Shown: in pieces, positions 1 to 8,262 of the stretch | Position numbering within the stretch: position 1 is the stretch's first letter | Layout: each line of letters starts with the position of its first letter | Source: Patescibacteria group bacterium | Lineage (GTDB): Bacteria; Patescibacteriota; Patescibacteriia; Veblenbacterales; UBA10138 | DNA: 15,242 nucleotides | Assembly (NCBI GenBank): GCA_003512705.1 | Contig: DOPF01000041.1 | Span: 1 to 15,242, forward strand | Direction of reading: 5' to 3' | Notes under the pieces: generated by a model | Seen by the model: the letters and a program-made list of their open reading frames with translations, nothing else | Databases searched by the model: none | Told to the model about the DNA's origin: nothing | Position numbers and translations under genes: made by a program

Positions 1-57
1 TGGGGTTACCTAAGCGCGCTTGACTAAGTAACAGTTTTGTTTATACCACAAACCAAT

Positions 58-97
58 AAAAAAAGGCAAATATTATTCCAGGGCAATAAATTTTTGC
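58..97 (-). terminator. Rho-independent terminator of the mfd-dprA transcript
   Basis: Read on the minus strand, GCAAA (97-93) pairs with TTTGC (70-66), and TTATT (89-85) pairs with AATAA (77-73). The loop is seven bases, with small internal bulges at 90-92 and 71-72. The hairpin is followed one base later by seven T residues (64-58). The stem includes the last codons and the stop of dprA (TAA at 75-73), so the terminator overlaps the gene end. The stem is AT-rich and therefore not strong, but the U-tract is clean and the position is right. Confidence 0.65.
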
Positions 98-1158
98 TGG
101 CCCGAATCTTTTATTAAGCCGGCTACTTCTAGCAAAGTAAGTTTGGCGATAATATCACCAGCCGGCAAGCTAAGCGCGCGGGCAATATCGTCGGAATGCA
201 GCGGCTCGTCGACAATTAACTTTAATATTTGTTCCGACAGTTTATCTAGTGTCGGGCGAGCTTGCGCCGGAGTAGCGGCCGTTAAATTATAAGCTGATAA
301 TATATCGTCAGCAGTTAAAGCCGGCATCGCTCCCAGTTTAATCAGCTCATTAGTGCCCACCGAACCAGGGGCATTGATATTACCCGGCACGGCAAACACC
401 TCACGGTTATATTCCAAAGCTAATTTAGCCGTTATCAAGGCACCGGACACGGCGGCGGCTTCAATAACCAAGGTGGCGCGGCAGAGGCCGGCAATAATGC
501 GATTGCGCAAAGGAAAGTGGTGTGTCAGCGGCATAACTCCAGGTGGAAATTCAGTTAACAGTAAGCCGCCCGAGTCAATAATTTTTTGGGCTAAATAGCG
601 GTTAGCGGCTGGGTAAATTTGATCTAAGCCGCAAGCCAGCACGCCAGCGGTTTTGCCGCCAGCTTGTAAGGTAGCTTGGTGACAAGCGGCATCTACACCA
701 TAGGCCAAGCCCGAAACAATAGTCAGGCCGCTTTGGGCCAGGGCCGGTATAAGTTTGGCCACGGCTTGTTGGCCATAACTAGTTATTTGCCGCGAGCCGA
801 CGGCGGCCAGAGCCGGATAATCCAGGCATGACCAGTTGCCGCGGTAGTATAGCAGCGGCGGCGGGTCACTAATTTGTTTAAGCAGGTTAGGGTAGTTATC
901 ATCAGCCACCGTGACGACATTTAAATTTAACTCATTTATTTGCTGCCAGGATTTTTCAATATTAGTTTGCTGGCGATGCAAAATTAACTCTTGCACTAAA
1001 TTATCATCAAAACCAATTTGCTTTAAGTCTATGGCTTTAGCGTGCCAGGCGTCTTTAAGCGACGGAAAAGCGCGCCGTAAATGCGCAAAACGCGTGGCGC
1101 CCATTTTGGGTGACCGATGCCAAGCTATCCAGTACGCTAAGTCTTCGGGGGCTTCCAT
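73..1158 (-). CDS. dprA: DNA-processing protein DprA (Smf family)
   Basis: This is the recombination mediator that binds incoming single-stranded DNA during natural transformation and loads RecA. The 361 residues show the family order. A helical N-terminal region (about 1-90) comes first. A Rossmann-like DprA core (about 100-290) follows, with the signatures AAVGSRQ (118-124), VSGLAYGVDAACH (148-160), LTEFPPG (201-207), HHFPLRNRIIAGL (213-225) and VFAVPGN (254-260). A C-terminal winged helix (about 300-361) ends the protein. The length is normal for the family. The ATG at 1158 lies three bases after the mfd stop, so the two genes are almost certainly co-transcribed and translationally coupled. 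The product suggests DNA uptake or plain recombination support; no other competence gene is in view. Family assignment is firm; a role in transformation is inferred. Confidence 0.96.
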   Translation of the reverse strand: MEAPEDLAYWIAWHRSPKMGATRFAHLRRAFPSLKDAWHAKAIDLKQIGFDDNLVQELILHRQQTNIEKSWQQINELNLNVVTVADDNYPNLLKQISDPPPLLYYRGNWSCLDYPALAAVGSRQITSYGQQAVAKLIPALAQSGLTIVSGLAYGVDAACHQATLQAGGKTAGVLACGLDQIYPAANRYLAQKIIDSGGLLLTEFPPGVMPLTHHFPLRNRIIAGLCRATLVIEAAAVSGALITAKLALEYNREVFAVPGNINAPGSVGTNELIKLGAMPALTADDILSAYNLTAATPAQARPTLDKLSEQILKLIVDEPLHSDDIARALSLPAGDIIAKLTLLEVAGLIKDSGQQKFIALE

Positions 1159-1161
1159 AGG

Positions 1162-4100
1162 TTATTTACCCAAAAGTTCCAAACTAGTGCGCAGCCAATT
1201 TATCCAACTGACGTCATCGACCGGATGGTCAGCCCGCAAAACATCGGTAGAAAATTTCCATGAATCATCGGTGGTTAAAAGTTGCGCCAGTGACTCGGCG
1301 GTTGTTTGACGCATAAACACAATTTCAAAATGCCCGACCGTGCCTTCCACATGGCAGCTAACCGAAGTTAGACGAGCGTTTTCCGCTAACAATTTTAACT
1401 CTAATACAGTCAAGAGGTTATTAAGTAGCTGGTCACTGGTTTTAGAAGTTAACTCGCGTCCTAATAAGGCTTCGGGGAAAGCTTTAAGTTCATCGCGGCT
1501 GCGTATATTAGCCAATTTGTGATACAGTTTTATGCGAGCCGATTCATCCGGCACCAGTTCCGGATCAATGCGCCCCTCCAAAGGCAGCCGTAAGGTGACT
1601 TCGGGTATCTCGGGTAATACTTCGCCGGTTTTTAACTCGGCAATAGCTTGGGCAATTAGTCGGCTATATAAATGAAGCCCGACCGCGGCAATTTGCCCAT
1701 GCTGTTCAGTGCCTAAAATTGAACCGGCACCGCGCAATTCCATATCTTTCAGGGCCACTTGTAAGCCTGACCCTAATTCTTTAGCTTCGGCCAAAACCGC
1801 CAGTCGTTTTCGCGCCATCGGGGTGGAAGTTTGATGATTAAAAAAGAAATAAGCAAAGGCTTGCTTGTCGTTGCGGCCGACCCGACCGCGCAGTTGATAT
1901 AAATCGGATAAACCAAAGTTTTCTGATTCTTCCACAATTAAGGTATTGACGTTAGGTAAATCCAAACCGTTTTCAATAATGGTGGTGGCCAGTAACAGAT
2001 TGATTTTTTGGGTATCAAAGTCGTGCATTATTTGCGTTAAGTCTTTTTCAGGCAGACGGCCATGCGCCACGCCGATTTTTAATTTAGGCAGCAGCTTATA
2101 TAAACGAGCTTGGGCGGCAGGGATTTTGATAATGCGGTTAACTAGATAATAAATTTGCCCGCCGCGGGTAAGTTCGGAGGTTATGGCGGTGCGAATTAAT
2201 TTATCGTCACGGGGGCTAAACGTGGTCATAATCGGTTTGCGTCCCCACGGCGGCGTGGTGATTAAACTTAAATCTCTAAGGTCTGATAAAGTAATGTGTA
2301 AAGTACGGGGGATGGGGGTGGCCGATAAGGACAATACGTGCAAATTAGGTTTAAGTTTTTTTAAAATTTCTTTTTGCTTAACGCCAAAGCGCTGTTCCTC
2401 ATCGACAATTAACAGCCCTAACTTGGGAATGGAAATATCCTTGGATAATAGTCGATGTGTGCCAATAACAATATCGACGTCCCCGGCGGCTACCCGGGCC
2501 ACAATTTTTTTAGCTACTGACGCATCTTGCACGCGGCTTAGCAGTTCAATTTTAATCGGCCACGATTTAAATCGCTTGGTAAAGGTATCATAATGCTGTT
2601 GGGCTAAGATGGTGGTGGGGGCTAACAGCGCGACTTGTTTTTGGTTGAGGGCGGCGCGGAAACTGGCGCGCACCGCCAGTTCAGTTTTGCCAAAACCCAC
2701 ATCGCCGCAAATTAACCGGTCCATGGGGGTTTCGCGCTCTAAATCGGCTGATATCTCGGCCCAGGCTTTTAGTTGGTCCGAAGTTAGGGGCCAAGGAAAG
2801 CTCGCCGCCATTTTTTGTTCATCGGCGTAGCGTTGCCAGGGTTTTAATTTAGCCACCGATCGTTTGGCGTAAAGTTCTAGCAGTTCTTTGGCGGCTTTAC
2901 CCGCCTCGGCCTTGACCCGTTTGGTTACCTGATACCAGCTAGTACCGTGCAAGCGATGCAGTTTGGGGTGGGGTTGGCCAATATAGCGCGATAGGCGATC
3001 GGCATTTTCTACCGGCACAAACAGCTTGTCGTTATCAGAATATTCAATTAAAAAGTAGTCATGTTTTTTGCCCACCACCGCCTCGGCCGTTAGGCTTACA
3101 AACTTGCCAATACCATGATCAACGTGGACCAAATAATCACCGCGCTTTAATTTATCCAGCGGTAAATAAACATAGGCCGTGCCATAAGTTTTTTGCTGCC
3201 AGGCGATGTTATGATCAGTTAAAAAAGTGGCCTGGGCTAGTTGGTTGCGGAAACCCTGCAGCAGCGGCGACAGGTCGCTATCCACCGGTATAACAGTAGT
3301 TGACTTGGCTAAAGTTTCTAAATAGCGTTTGGTTCTTATAGGTTCGGCCGTATATATGCAAACCGAGTTGCCCGCTGCCCGTTCTTGTTTAATAAAAGCG
3401 CGAATGTCTTCCCAGCGCCCGCCAAACAAAGGCGTTGACTCAAGCCAGGCCTGTCCGGTATGAAATGGATCGCTTAATAATTTGTAAGTTTTAGTTTTGT
3501 GGTTAACTAAATCGTCCGGTGGACAAAATAACAAGGTTGGGGGTGTTAGGTAGTCGGCGGCGGTTACACTGATGGTTGGTTTTAAAGTTAGCGGTGGAAT
3601 GGCAAGCTCGGCGGCCGTTTGCAACTCGCCGGTTATGGGCGCGGTTTTTTTGATCGACGTAATGATATTGCCAGTAAATTCTAGATGATAAGTTTCATCG
3701 GGTGTTACTACCAAATCCACCAAACCGCCCCGCTTTAAATACCAACCCCCAGCATCGGGTAACGGTCCAGGTTGGTAGCCGATTTTATCTAGCAATTTAA
3801 GTAAAGATAAAGGGTTTTGTTTGTCGCCCTGGTTTAGCTTAATAATATAACTGGCCAGCTGTTCCGGTGTGGGTAAGGGTAGGCTTAGGTGGTCACTCGA
3901 CCCCAATAACCAGCCCCGCGGTTGGGGTAGGGTTTGAAATTTAAAAAATGATTCGGGATAAGTAACGCTAGCCAAAGATTGGCGCAGCTGCTGCTGCCAG
4001 AATTTTAACAAACTTAAGGCCTGATCCTTTTCTTTATGGTTATTTAAAAACCACCATTGACCATCGGGAAATTGGGCGGTGTCTAAATGCATGGCTAAAT

Positions 4101-4224
4101 AAGTCAGGGCGGTTAAGTTGAAAGGTATCTTTAAACTGACCATTTTATTATTACTAAAATGGTCGGCCAAAGCCGCTTTTAGCTCTTTACTTAGCGCGAT
4201 AATTGGTTTAGTGTCTCGAGTCAC
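1162..4224 (-). CDS. mfd: Transcription-repair coupling factor Mfd
   Basis: Mfd is the ATP-driven translocase that removes RNA polymerase stalled at DNA lesions and recruits the UvrA/UvrB excision machinery. The order over 1020 residues is typical. A degenerate UvrB-like N-terminal half (about 1-340) comes first. The RNA-polymerase-interacting CarD-like domain starts near 360 (RGDYLVHVDHGIGKF, 361-375). The RecG-like helicase follows with Walker A GDVGFGKTE (507-515), DEEQ (608-611), SATPIPRT (634-641), TTIIENGLDLP (747-757) and QLRGRVGRNDKQ (777-788). The C-terminal TRCF domain runs from about 870 to 1020. The protein is somewhat shorter than E. coli Mfd (about 1150), mostly in the N-terminal half. 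The start is GTG at 4224; no strong ribosome binding site precedes it. The first in-frame ATG is codon 28, so the start is the least certain point. Confidence 0.97.
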   Translation of the reverse strand: MTRDTKPIIALSKELKAALADHFSNNKMVSLKIPFNLTALTYLAMHLDTAQFPDGQWWFLNNHKEKDQALSLLKFWQQQLRQSLASVTYPESFFKFQTLPQPRGWLLGSSDHLSLPLPTPEQLASYIIKLNQGDKQNPLSLLKLLDKIGYQPGPLPDAGGWYLKRGGLVDLVVTPDETYHLEFTGNIITSIKKTAPITGELQTAAELAIPPLTLKPTISVTAADYLTPPTLLFCPPDDLVNHKTKTYKLLSDPFHTGQAWLESTPLFGGRWEDIRAFIKQERAAGNSVCIYTAEPIRTKRYLETLAKSTTVIPVDSDLSPLLQGFRNQLAQATFLTDHNIAWQQKTYGTAYVYLPLDKLKRGDYLVHVDHGIGKFVSLTAEAVVGKKHDYFLIEYSDNDKLFVPVENADRLSRYIGQPHPKLHRLHGTSWYQVTKRVKAEAGKAAKELLELYAKRSVAKLKPWQRYADEQKMAASFPWPLTSDQLKAWAEISADLERETPMDRLICGDVGFGKTELAVRASFRAALNQKQVALLAPTTILAQQHYDTFTKRFKSWPIKIELLSRVQDASVAKKIVARVAAGDVDIVIGTHRLLSKDISIPKLGLLIVDEEQRFGVKQKEILKKLKPNLHVLSLSATPIPRTLHITLSDLRDLSLITTPPWGRKPIMTTFSPRDDKLIRTAITSELTRGGQIYYLVNRIIKIPAAQARLYKLLPKLKIGVAHGRLPEKDLTQIMHDFDTQKINLLLATTIIENGLDLPNVNTLIVEESENFGLSDLYQLRGRVGRNDKQAFAYFFFNHQTSTPMARKRLAVLAEAKELGSGLQVALKDMELRGAGSILGTEQHGQIAAVGLHLYSRLIAQAIAELKTGEVLPEIPEVTLRLPLEGRIDPELVPDESARIKLYHKLANIRSRDELKAFPEALLGRELTSKTSDQLLNNLLTVLELKLLAENARLTSVSCHVEGTVGHFEIVFMRQTTAESLAQLLTTDDSWKFSTDVLRADHPVDDVSWINWLRTSLELLGK

Positions 4225-4232
4225 GATTAGTA

Positions 4233-4261
4233 TTGACGGATAAGGAAAGTTTTGCTAAGGT
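4233..4261 (+). promoter_or_regulatory. Sigma70-type promoter of the plus-strand small RNA
   Basis: The -35 box TTGACG (4233-4238) and the -10 box TAAGGT (4256-4261) are separated by 17 bp, the optimal spacing. Transcription would start near 4268. No plus-strand protein gene follows, but a stable hairpin RNA and an intrinsic terminator do. The promoter lies just outside the mfd start, so the mfd promoter and this one must share or overlap this region. Confidence 0.6.
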
Positions 4262-4267
4262 AGTCCT

Positions 4268-4459
4268 ACTAAAACAAATAAGCCTTTTAAATTAGCCTAT
4301 TGCCTCCTACTTACTAGTGGTTATTTCTCGTGACCCCTCCTTATTGAGAGATGGCCCGCAAAGCTAAGGTTAGCTGGTTTTCTAGGTGACCTTATCGCTA
4401 GTAAGTAGAAGATAGTGGGTAATTAAGGTTGCCCCCCGATATACATCGGGGGGTTTTTT
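4268..4459 (+). ncRNA. Structured small RNA, 6S-like candidate
   Basis: This is a plus-strand unit of about 190 nt with its own promoter and terminator and no open reading frame worth calling. The ends of the body pair: CCTT and AATTA (4283-4286, 4290-4294) with TAATT and AAGG (4420-4428). After a small internal loop comes a perfect 11 bp stem, CTACTTACTAG (4307-4317) with its complement at 4398-4408. G-U and Watson-Crick pairs extend it inward by four. Inside is a large open loop of roughly 17 and 25 bases, capped by a hairpin whose base is CCTTA with TAAGG near 4339-4367. Closing stem, large central bubble and apical stem, at 180-200 nt total, is the architecture of 6S RNA, the RNA-polymerase decoy. 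I see no decisive sequence match to 6S, so that identity is inferred from shape and size only. That it is a real transcribed RNA is better supported. Confidence 0.6.
4432..4459 (+). terminator. Strong intrinsic terminator of the small RNA
   Basis: CCCCCCGAT (4432-4440), loop ATAC, and ATCGGGGGG (4445-4453) form a perfect 9 bp stem, followed at once by six T residues on the plus strand (4454-4459). On the minus strand no T-tract follows the stem, so it should not end the pth message efficiently. The last bases overlap the pth stop codon (4460-4458). Confidence 0.85.
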
Positions 4460-5024
4460 ATTTGCGCTGAACCGATGAGTGCAGACCTTGGGCCAGCGCG
4501 GTTTTTAATTTGGTAACAACTTGACTTAAGAAATCGGGTAAATGGGTAAGCTCCGAGTCGGTAAAAGCTTGTAGAACGTATTTGTCGGTGGGCATATCTT
4601 CACCCGGCCGTCCCACGCCCAGGCGCCACCGCCAAAATTCGTTGGTTGCCAATGATTCAATAATACTATCCACCCCGTGATGGCCAGCCGAGGAGGATTG
4701 CCAGGATAATCTAATGGCGCCAAAAGGTAAATCCACATCATCGTGCACGATCCATAAATCCTTTAATTCCACTTTGTAAAAATGCAGTAATTTTTGAACC
4801 ACCGGTCCCGATTCATTCATAAAACATGTCGGCAGCACTAAACGCGCTTCGGTGTCACGAACGGTTATTTTGTAGACCCAGGCTTGATTTTGCCAGTTAT
4901 CCCACTTTATGCCCTCGGTGGGGGCATGGGCGCGCGCCAAAAGTCTCACCGCCACGTTACCTAAGTTATGGCGTGTACCAGCATATTTAGTTCCGGGGTT
5001 CCCCAGACCAACGATTAATCTCAT
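4458..5024 (-). CDS. pth: Peptidyl-tRNA hydrolase
   Basis: The enzyme cleaves the ester bond of peptidyl-tRNA that drops off ribosomes and so recycles tRNA. The 188 residues match the usual family length. It starts with VGLGNPG (5-11, including Asn9), has the catalytic His in TRHN (His19), then FMNESG (68-73, Asn70) and HDDVDLP (94-100, Asp96). In the loop where most members have GHNG, this protein has GHHG (114-117), so His116 replaces the usual substrate-binding Asn. I believe this variant occurs in related uncultivated bacteria, but I cannot check it here. The ATG at 5024 follows a weak purine-rich site. The gene is 25 bp downstream of der and is probably in one transcript with it. Confidence 0.96.
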   Translation of the reverse strand: MRLIVGLGNPGTKYAGTRHNLGNVAVRLLARAHAPTEGIKWDNWQNQAWVYKITVRDTEARLVLPTCFMNESGPVVQKLLHFYKVELKDLWIVHDDVDLPFGAIRLSWQSSSAGHHGVDSIIESLATNEFWRWRLGVGRPGEDMPTDKYVLQAFTDSELTHLPDFLSQVVTKLKTALAQGLHSSVQRK

Positions 5025-5049
5025 ATACTCTTGTTTCTGGCTATTTATA

Positions 5050-6348
5050 TTATACTCCGGATTTGCGTCTTAAGGCTACCCGCAGGGGTGTATGCTTTAA
5101 AATTGGCAGCTCGCGTCGAATTATTTTAACAATTATGTGCCGTAAAGCTTCCGGTATCGGCAAGCGGGTGCCCAGCACCACGTCAAACCCCGGGGGGGCG
5201 GTACGCGTTTGCGAAAATTTTACGAGCCGTATTTGGTTGGAGCCAAAACTTTTAGGTAGCCGGTTCCAAATTTTTTCCTCCTGAGCTTCGGAAATTTTAT
5301 ACTGCCACAGTTCATATAATTCTTGAGCCTCGGCTAAAATGGCATTAAGACCCTCCGGCTTGAGGGCCGAAACAAATTTTATTTTCGCCCACCCCAGCAT
5401 AGGCAGCCAACGGCTAATCTGGTCGGATAATTTTTTATCCGTCAAAGCTGTTTTAGTTACTAAATCTATTTTGTTTAATAAAATAATGGCCGGTTTGCCA
5501 GCGGCCTCCACCAATTCACCTAAACGTTGGTCTTGCCAGGTAAAGTTAGACCCGGCATCAAGAACCAAAAAAATGACCTGACCTTTATTGAGATTGTCTA
5601 AAGTTTGACGGACACTTTTTGATTCCACAGCTGATGCCGCGCCCGCCTGACGGCGAATGCCGGCGGTGTCAACTAAACACCAACTTACTTGCTGTCGAGT
5701 AACCCAACTGCGCTGACTGTCCCGTGTGGTATGAGGAGTGGCGTCGACTAAGGATCGCTCTTCCCCTAATATGGCATTAACTAGAGAAGACTTACCGACA
5801 TTGGGTTTACCCGCCAGCACAATCGAAATGGCGGCGGGAACGGTGGCGGAGGTGTTTAGAGTATTTATAATATCGTCTAACAAGTCGCCGGCGCCGGCGC
5901 CGTTTTTGCCGGAAACTAAACTGGTTGGCAAACCGAGAATTTTTTGACCGGAAAATTTCCGGCGGATGGTCGGGTTGTCAACTTTATTCACCACTAGCCG
6001 CACTTTAGACCAGTGGGGTTTTAGCAGTCGGGCAATACGACGATCGGTGGGAGTTAAATTTACTTGTCCGTCAATAAGCCAAAGCAAGACTTGCGCCTCG
6101 GCCATCAGCTTTTTATGCTGCGCCGCGATGGATTGTTTTAGCGATGAGTGTTCGGTGACGGCTTCCAGCCCGGCGCTGTCGGCCAGCCAAAAATCCCTGC
6201 CCCGCCATTCTAAGTGCGTAATATTAGTGTCACGGGTAGTGCCGGCTTGGGCATCGGTAATAGCTAAGGGCGCCGATACTAACCGATTAAATAGCGTGGA
6301 CTTGCCAACATTAGCTCGGCCCACGATAGCTACTAAAGGATGATACAT
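5050..6348 (-). CDS. der: Ribosome-assembly GTPase Der (EngA)
   Basis: Der has two GTPase domains in tandem and helps the 50S ribosomal subunit mature. The first domain shows GRANVGKST (10-18), AGTTRD (35-40), DSAGL (57-61) and NKVD (121-124). The second shows GKPNVGKSS (180-188), HTTRDS (206-211), DTAGIRR (227-233) and NKID (292-295). A KH-like C-terminal domain (about 350-432) completes the family layout, at a normal length of 432 residues. The start ATG at 6348 has no visible Shine-Dalgarno sequence. It is preceded by a 57 bp spacer made almost only of A and T (6349-6405), which separates it from the LCP gene. The pth gene follows 25 bp downstream. Confidence 0.97.
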   Translation of the reverse strand: MYHPLVAIVGRANVGKSTLFNRLVSAPLAITDAQAGTTRDTNITHLEWRGRDFWLADSAGLEAVTEHSSLKQSIAAQHKKLMAEAQVLLWLIDGQVNLTPTDRRIARLLKPHWSKVRLVVNKVDNPTIRRKFSGQKILGLPTSLVSGKNGAGAGDLLDDIINTLNTSATVPAAISIVLAGKPNVGKSSLVNAILGEERSLVDATPHTTRDSQRSWVTRQQVSWCLVDTAGIRRQAGAASAVESKSVRQTLDNLNKGQVIFLVLDAGSNFTWQDQRLGELVEAAGKPAIILLNKIDLVTKTALTDKKLSDQISRWLPMLGWAKIKFVSALKPEGLNAILAEAQELYELWQYKISEAQEEKIWNRLPKSFGSNQIRLVKFSQTRTAPPGFDVVLGTRLPIPEALRHIIVKIIRRELPILKHTPLRVALRRKSGV

Positions 6349-6405
6349 AAAAAAATTAAAAGTTTAAAAATCAAAAATAAAAATAATTTTGCATTTTTAA
6401 TTTTA

Positions 6406-7740
6406 TTAAATACTATCTTGTCCTAAAATGATTACAAAATCGGCTGGGGCATCAAAATTAGGACTAGTGGTTAGCGCCTCGGACAATTTCAAGATTGACA
6501 TAATCGCTTCGCGGGTGGCGGTTTTGCCGGCGCTTAAATCATGCAGCAAGGTGGTGGGGTAATTTTTGTTATCAGCGTTACCAAACGAAGATACTTTTAA
6601 ACCTCGCGACGTTAACTCACGGGCCGTGCTTTCCGCCAGCCCCGGTACGGCCGTGCCGTTAGCTATCATTATCGTAGCCTGTTCTTGGCTGGCGGCTGAA
6701 AACTGAAATAAATTTTGTACAAATTCCTGTAATTCATTGTAATCACCGGTGCGCGGTACTAATAAATAGGCGCCGTCAGCACCTCTGGTTTCCACTAAGA
6801 GGGGATTAGTTTCGGGGTCAAGAACCTGATGCACAACATAATCGGTATTGACCTTCTTTAAAATTTTGGCAAATTTTAACATTTCCCAAGTTTCAACATT
6901 GGTTTCAATATTCTGTTCTAAGGTGCTATATAGCTTTACCAACAAACTCGGGTTTAAAAAAGTTGATAGGCGTAACAGTTTTTCTTTAAAAGCAATTAAA
7001 ACTTTTTGCTGACGGCGGGCGCGCGCAAAATCCGACCCTTCACCGGCCGACCCGTGGCGCGAGCGGACATATTCAAGCACTCGTTCGCCGGACATTAGTT
7101 GTTCACCCGCCGCAAAACTAATCGTTTGCACCAAACTGTCGTTAGAGGGGTACTGATTATCAACAAAGGCGCGGTCAACGTTTATTTTTAAACCACCCAA
7201 TTGATCAATTAAACTAACCAAGCCGCCAAAGTCAATGCGGAAGTAATAGTGAATCGGCACCTGTAAGGTGCTGGACAAAGCTTCTGAGGCAAGTTTAGCG
7301 CCGCTGCCGGGTTCACGGGCTTCACCATAGGCATTGGCGCTGTTTATTTTTCTAACGCCGTTACCGGGTATGGACACAGCCATGTCACGCGGTATCGATA
7401 GCAAGGCCAAGTCAGACGTGGTCGGATTTAAGCTGGCCAAAATAATAGTATCGGTTAAATATGGTCCGTCGTGTTTAACTCCACCCATCCCCAGCAGCAT
7501 TATATTTATACGCCCGTCGTTCTCGCCGGTTAATAATTTATCATCCGCGCCAGTCAGCCGCTTAATGTTTTCCCATACGGTATGCTGCTCCCAATCGGCC
7601 AGGGTGGCCTGCACATGGGGCTGGCGTGACCACCAAGTTAAGCCTGCCAGTACCAAAATAAGCACCAGGTATAAAAAAAATTTTCCCCTGGTCGTGGCCT
7701 GTGGAGTCGGGGGAGAAACTGTTTCAGGCAATAAAGACAT
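6406..7740 (-). CDS. LytR-CpsA-Psr (LCP) family protein with LytR_C domain
   Basis: LCP enzymes transfer undecaprenyl-pyrophosphate-linked glycopolymers onto peptidoglycan on the outside of the membrane. The 444 residues contain a short cytoplasmic N-terminus and one membrane segment (about 21-38). An LCP domain (about 74-250) follows, with INIMLLGMGG (78-87), LTDT (95-98), LSIPRDM (114-120), LEYVRSRH (222-229) and DFARARRQQKV (237-247). The conserved Asp97, Arg118 and the Arg residues near 240 are the expected pyrophosphate and metal ligands. A C-terminal LytR_C-type domain (about 353-440) begins with ATIMIANGTAVPGLAE. It is the first gene of the minus-strand block and is the likely head of the LCP-der-pth transcript. 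In this setting it probably attaches a surface polysaccharide, but the substrate is unknown. Confidence 0.93.
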   Translation of the reverse strand: MSLLPETVSPPTPQATTRGKFFLYLVLILVLAGLTWWSRQPHVQATLADWEQHTVWENIKRLTGADDKLLTGENDGRINIMLLGMGGVKHDGPYLTDTIILASLNPTTSDLALLSIPRDMAVSIPGNGVRKINSANAYGEAREPGSGAKLASEALSSTLQVPIHYYFRIDFGGLVSLIDQLGGLKINVDRAFVDNQYPSNDSLVQTISFAAGEQLMSGERVLEYVRSRHGSAGEGSDFARARRQQKVLIAFKEKLLRLSTFLNPSLLVKLYSTLEQNIETNVETWEMLKFAKILKKVNTDYVVHQVLDPETNPLLVETRGADGAYLLVPRTGDYNELQEFVQNLFQFSAASQEQATIMIANGTAVPGLAESTARELTSRGLKVSSFGNADNKNYPTTLLHDLSAGKTATREAIMSILKLSEALTTSPNFDAPADFVIILGQDSI

Positions 7741-7952
7741 AGCTCATCTTTACCCACACACTTTCCAAATACCAGGCGGTTTTATTCGCCGGGTTGGCAT
7801 AAGAATTATTTCCTGACCGGATGGTATACTGGTTTACGGTCAAAGTGTGGGGGTTTACAAAAGAGTTCTTAGATGGTAACATTGGTTTTACTTCTTTGTC
7901 AACACTATATTAATGTGACGCACGGCAATGGCTTTTCTGTATGGATTAAAGT
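7741..7952. other. Divergent intergenic region, no gene seen
   Basis: This is the upstream region of the LCP gene (minus) and of the tRNA and lepB side (plus). The clearest signal is TGGTATACT at 7822-7830, an extended -10 box on the plus strand without a good -35. It could start an RNA that covers the GC-rich stretch and the tRNA. A short inverted repeat pairs CACACTTT (7756-7763) with AAAGTGTG (7843-7850). I see no convincing LCP promoter and no coding potential. Confidence 0.3.
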
Positions 7953-8262
7953 AGGCGCGTGTAGCTTCCACCTTCGTCTCGCCCGGCTCGACTTTAGCGG
8001 ACCGGCAGCTTGTTCCGCGGGGTTCACATGGGGACGGTTAGCTTCACCCTACGGGTGACCACCCGCCATTCGGCCTCGCCGTTCGACGCCCGAGGCCCCC
8101 GAGGCCCGAGCGGGAGCTCATGGCCGAGAGGCAGGGTGGCAGTGGGGCGCGTTGATGTCCGCCAAGCAGCGGACCGACGAGCCTTGGGTAGAGCACCTGC
8201 CGGCGGCTCGATTGAGCTCGCTGAAATCCGGCAGGCAGGCAGCATTCACACTTGCCGGTTAG
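7953..8262 (+). other. GC-rich, hairpin-dense region leading into tRNA-Val
   Basis: About 300 bp is much richer in G and C than the flanking genes and carries many local inverted repeats. TCACCC with GGGTGA (8044-8058) has a three-base loop. CCACCC-GCC (8059-8067) pairs with GGC-A-GGGTGG (8130-8139), enclosing TCGGCC (8070-8075) with GGCCGA (8122-8127). GTCCGC with GCGGAC spans 8157-8174. CCTGCCGG (8196-8203) pairs with CCGGCAGG (8228-8235). The CCGGCA arm at 8228 can instead pair with TGCCGG at 8253-8258. Open frames on both strands give low-complexity Arg/Gly/Pro-rich products unlike proteins. I infer a structured RNA or a folded leader of the tRNA transcript. I could not match it to RNase P RNA, tmRNA, SRP RNA or a known riboswitch, and the strand is assumed from the tRNA. 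Confidence 0.4.

Noticed and set aside
8196..8258. T-box riboswitch in front of tRNA-Val
   Set aside because: Alternative pairings are present, but there is no T-box consensus, no specifier loop and no T-tract terminator. The downstream gene is a tRNA rather than a synthetase or amino-acid gene.
7921..8262. RNase P RNA, tmRNA or SRP RNA
   Set aside because: I searched both strands by eye for the conserved RNase P core (GAAAGUCC and ACAGAA pair), the tmRNA tRNA-like ends and the SRP GGAAG loop region. No consistent set was found. A lone ACAGAAAAGCC on the minus strand near 7930 has no matching 5' core.
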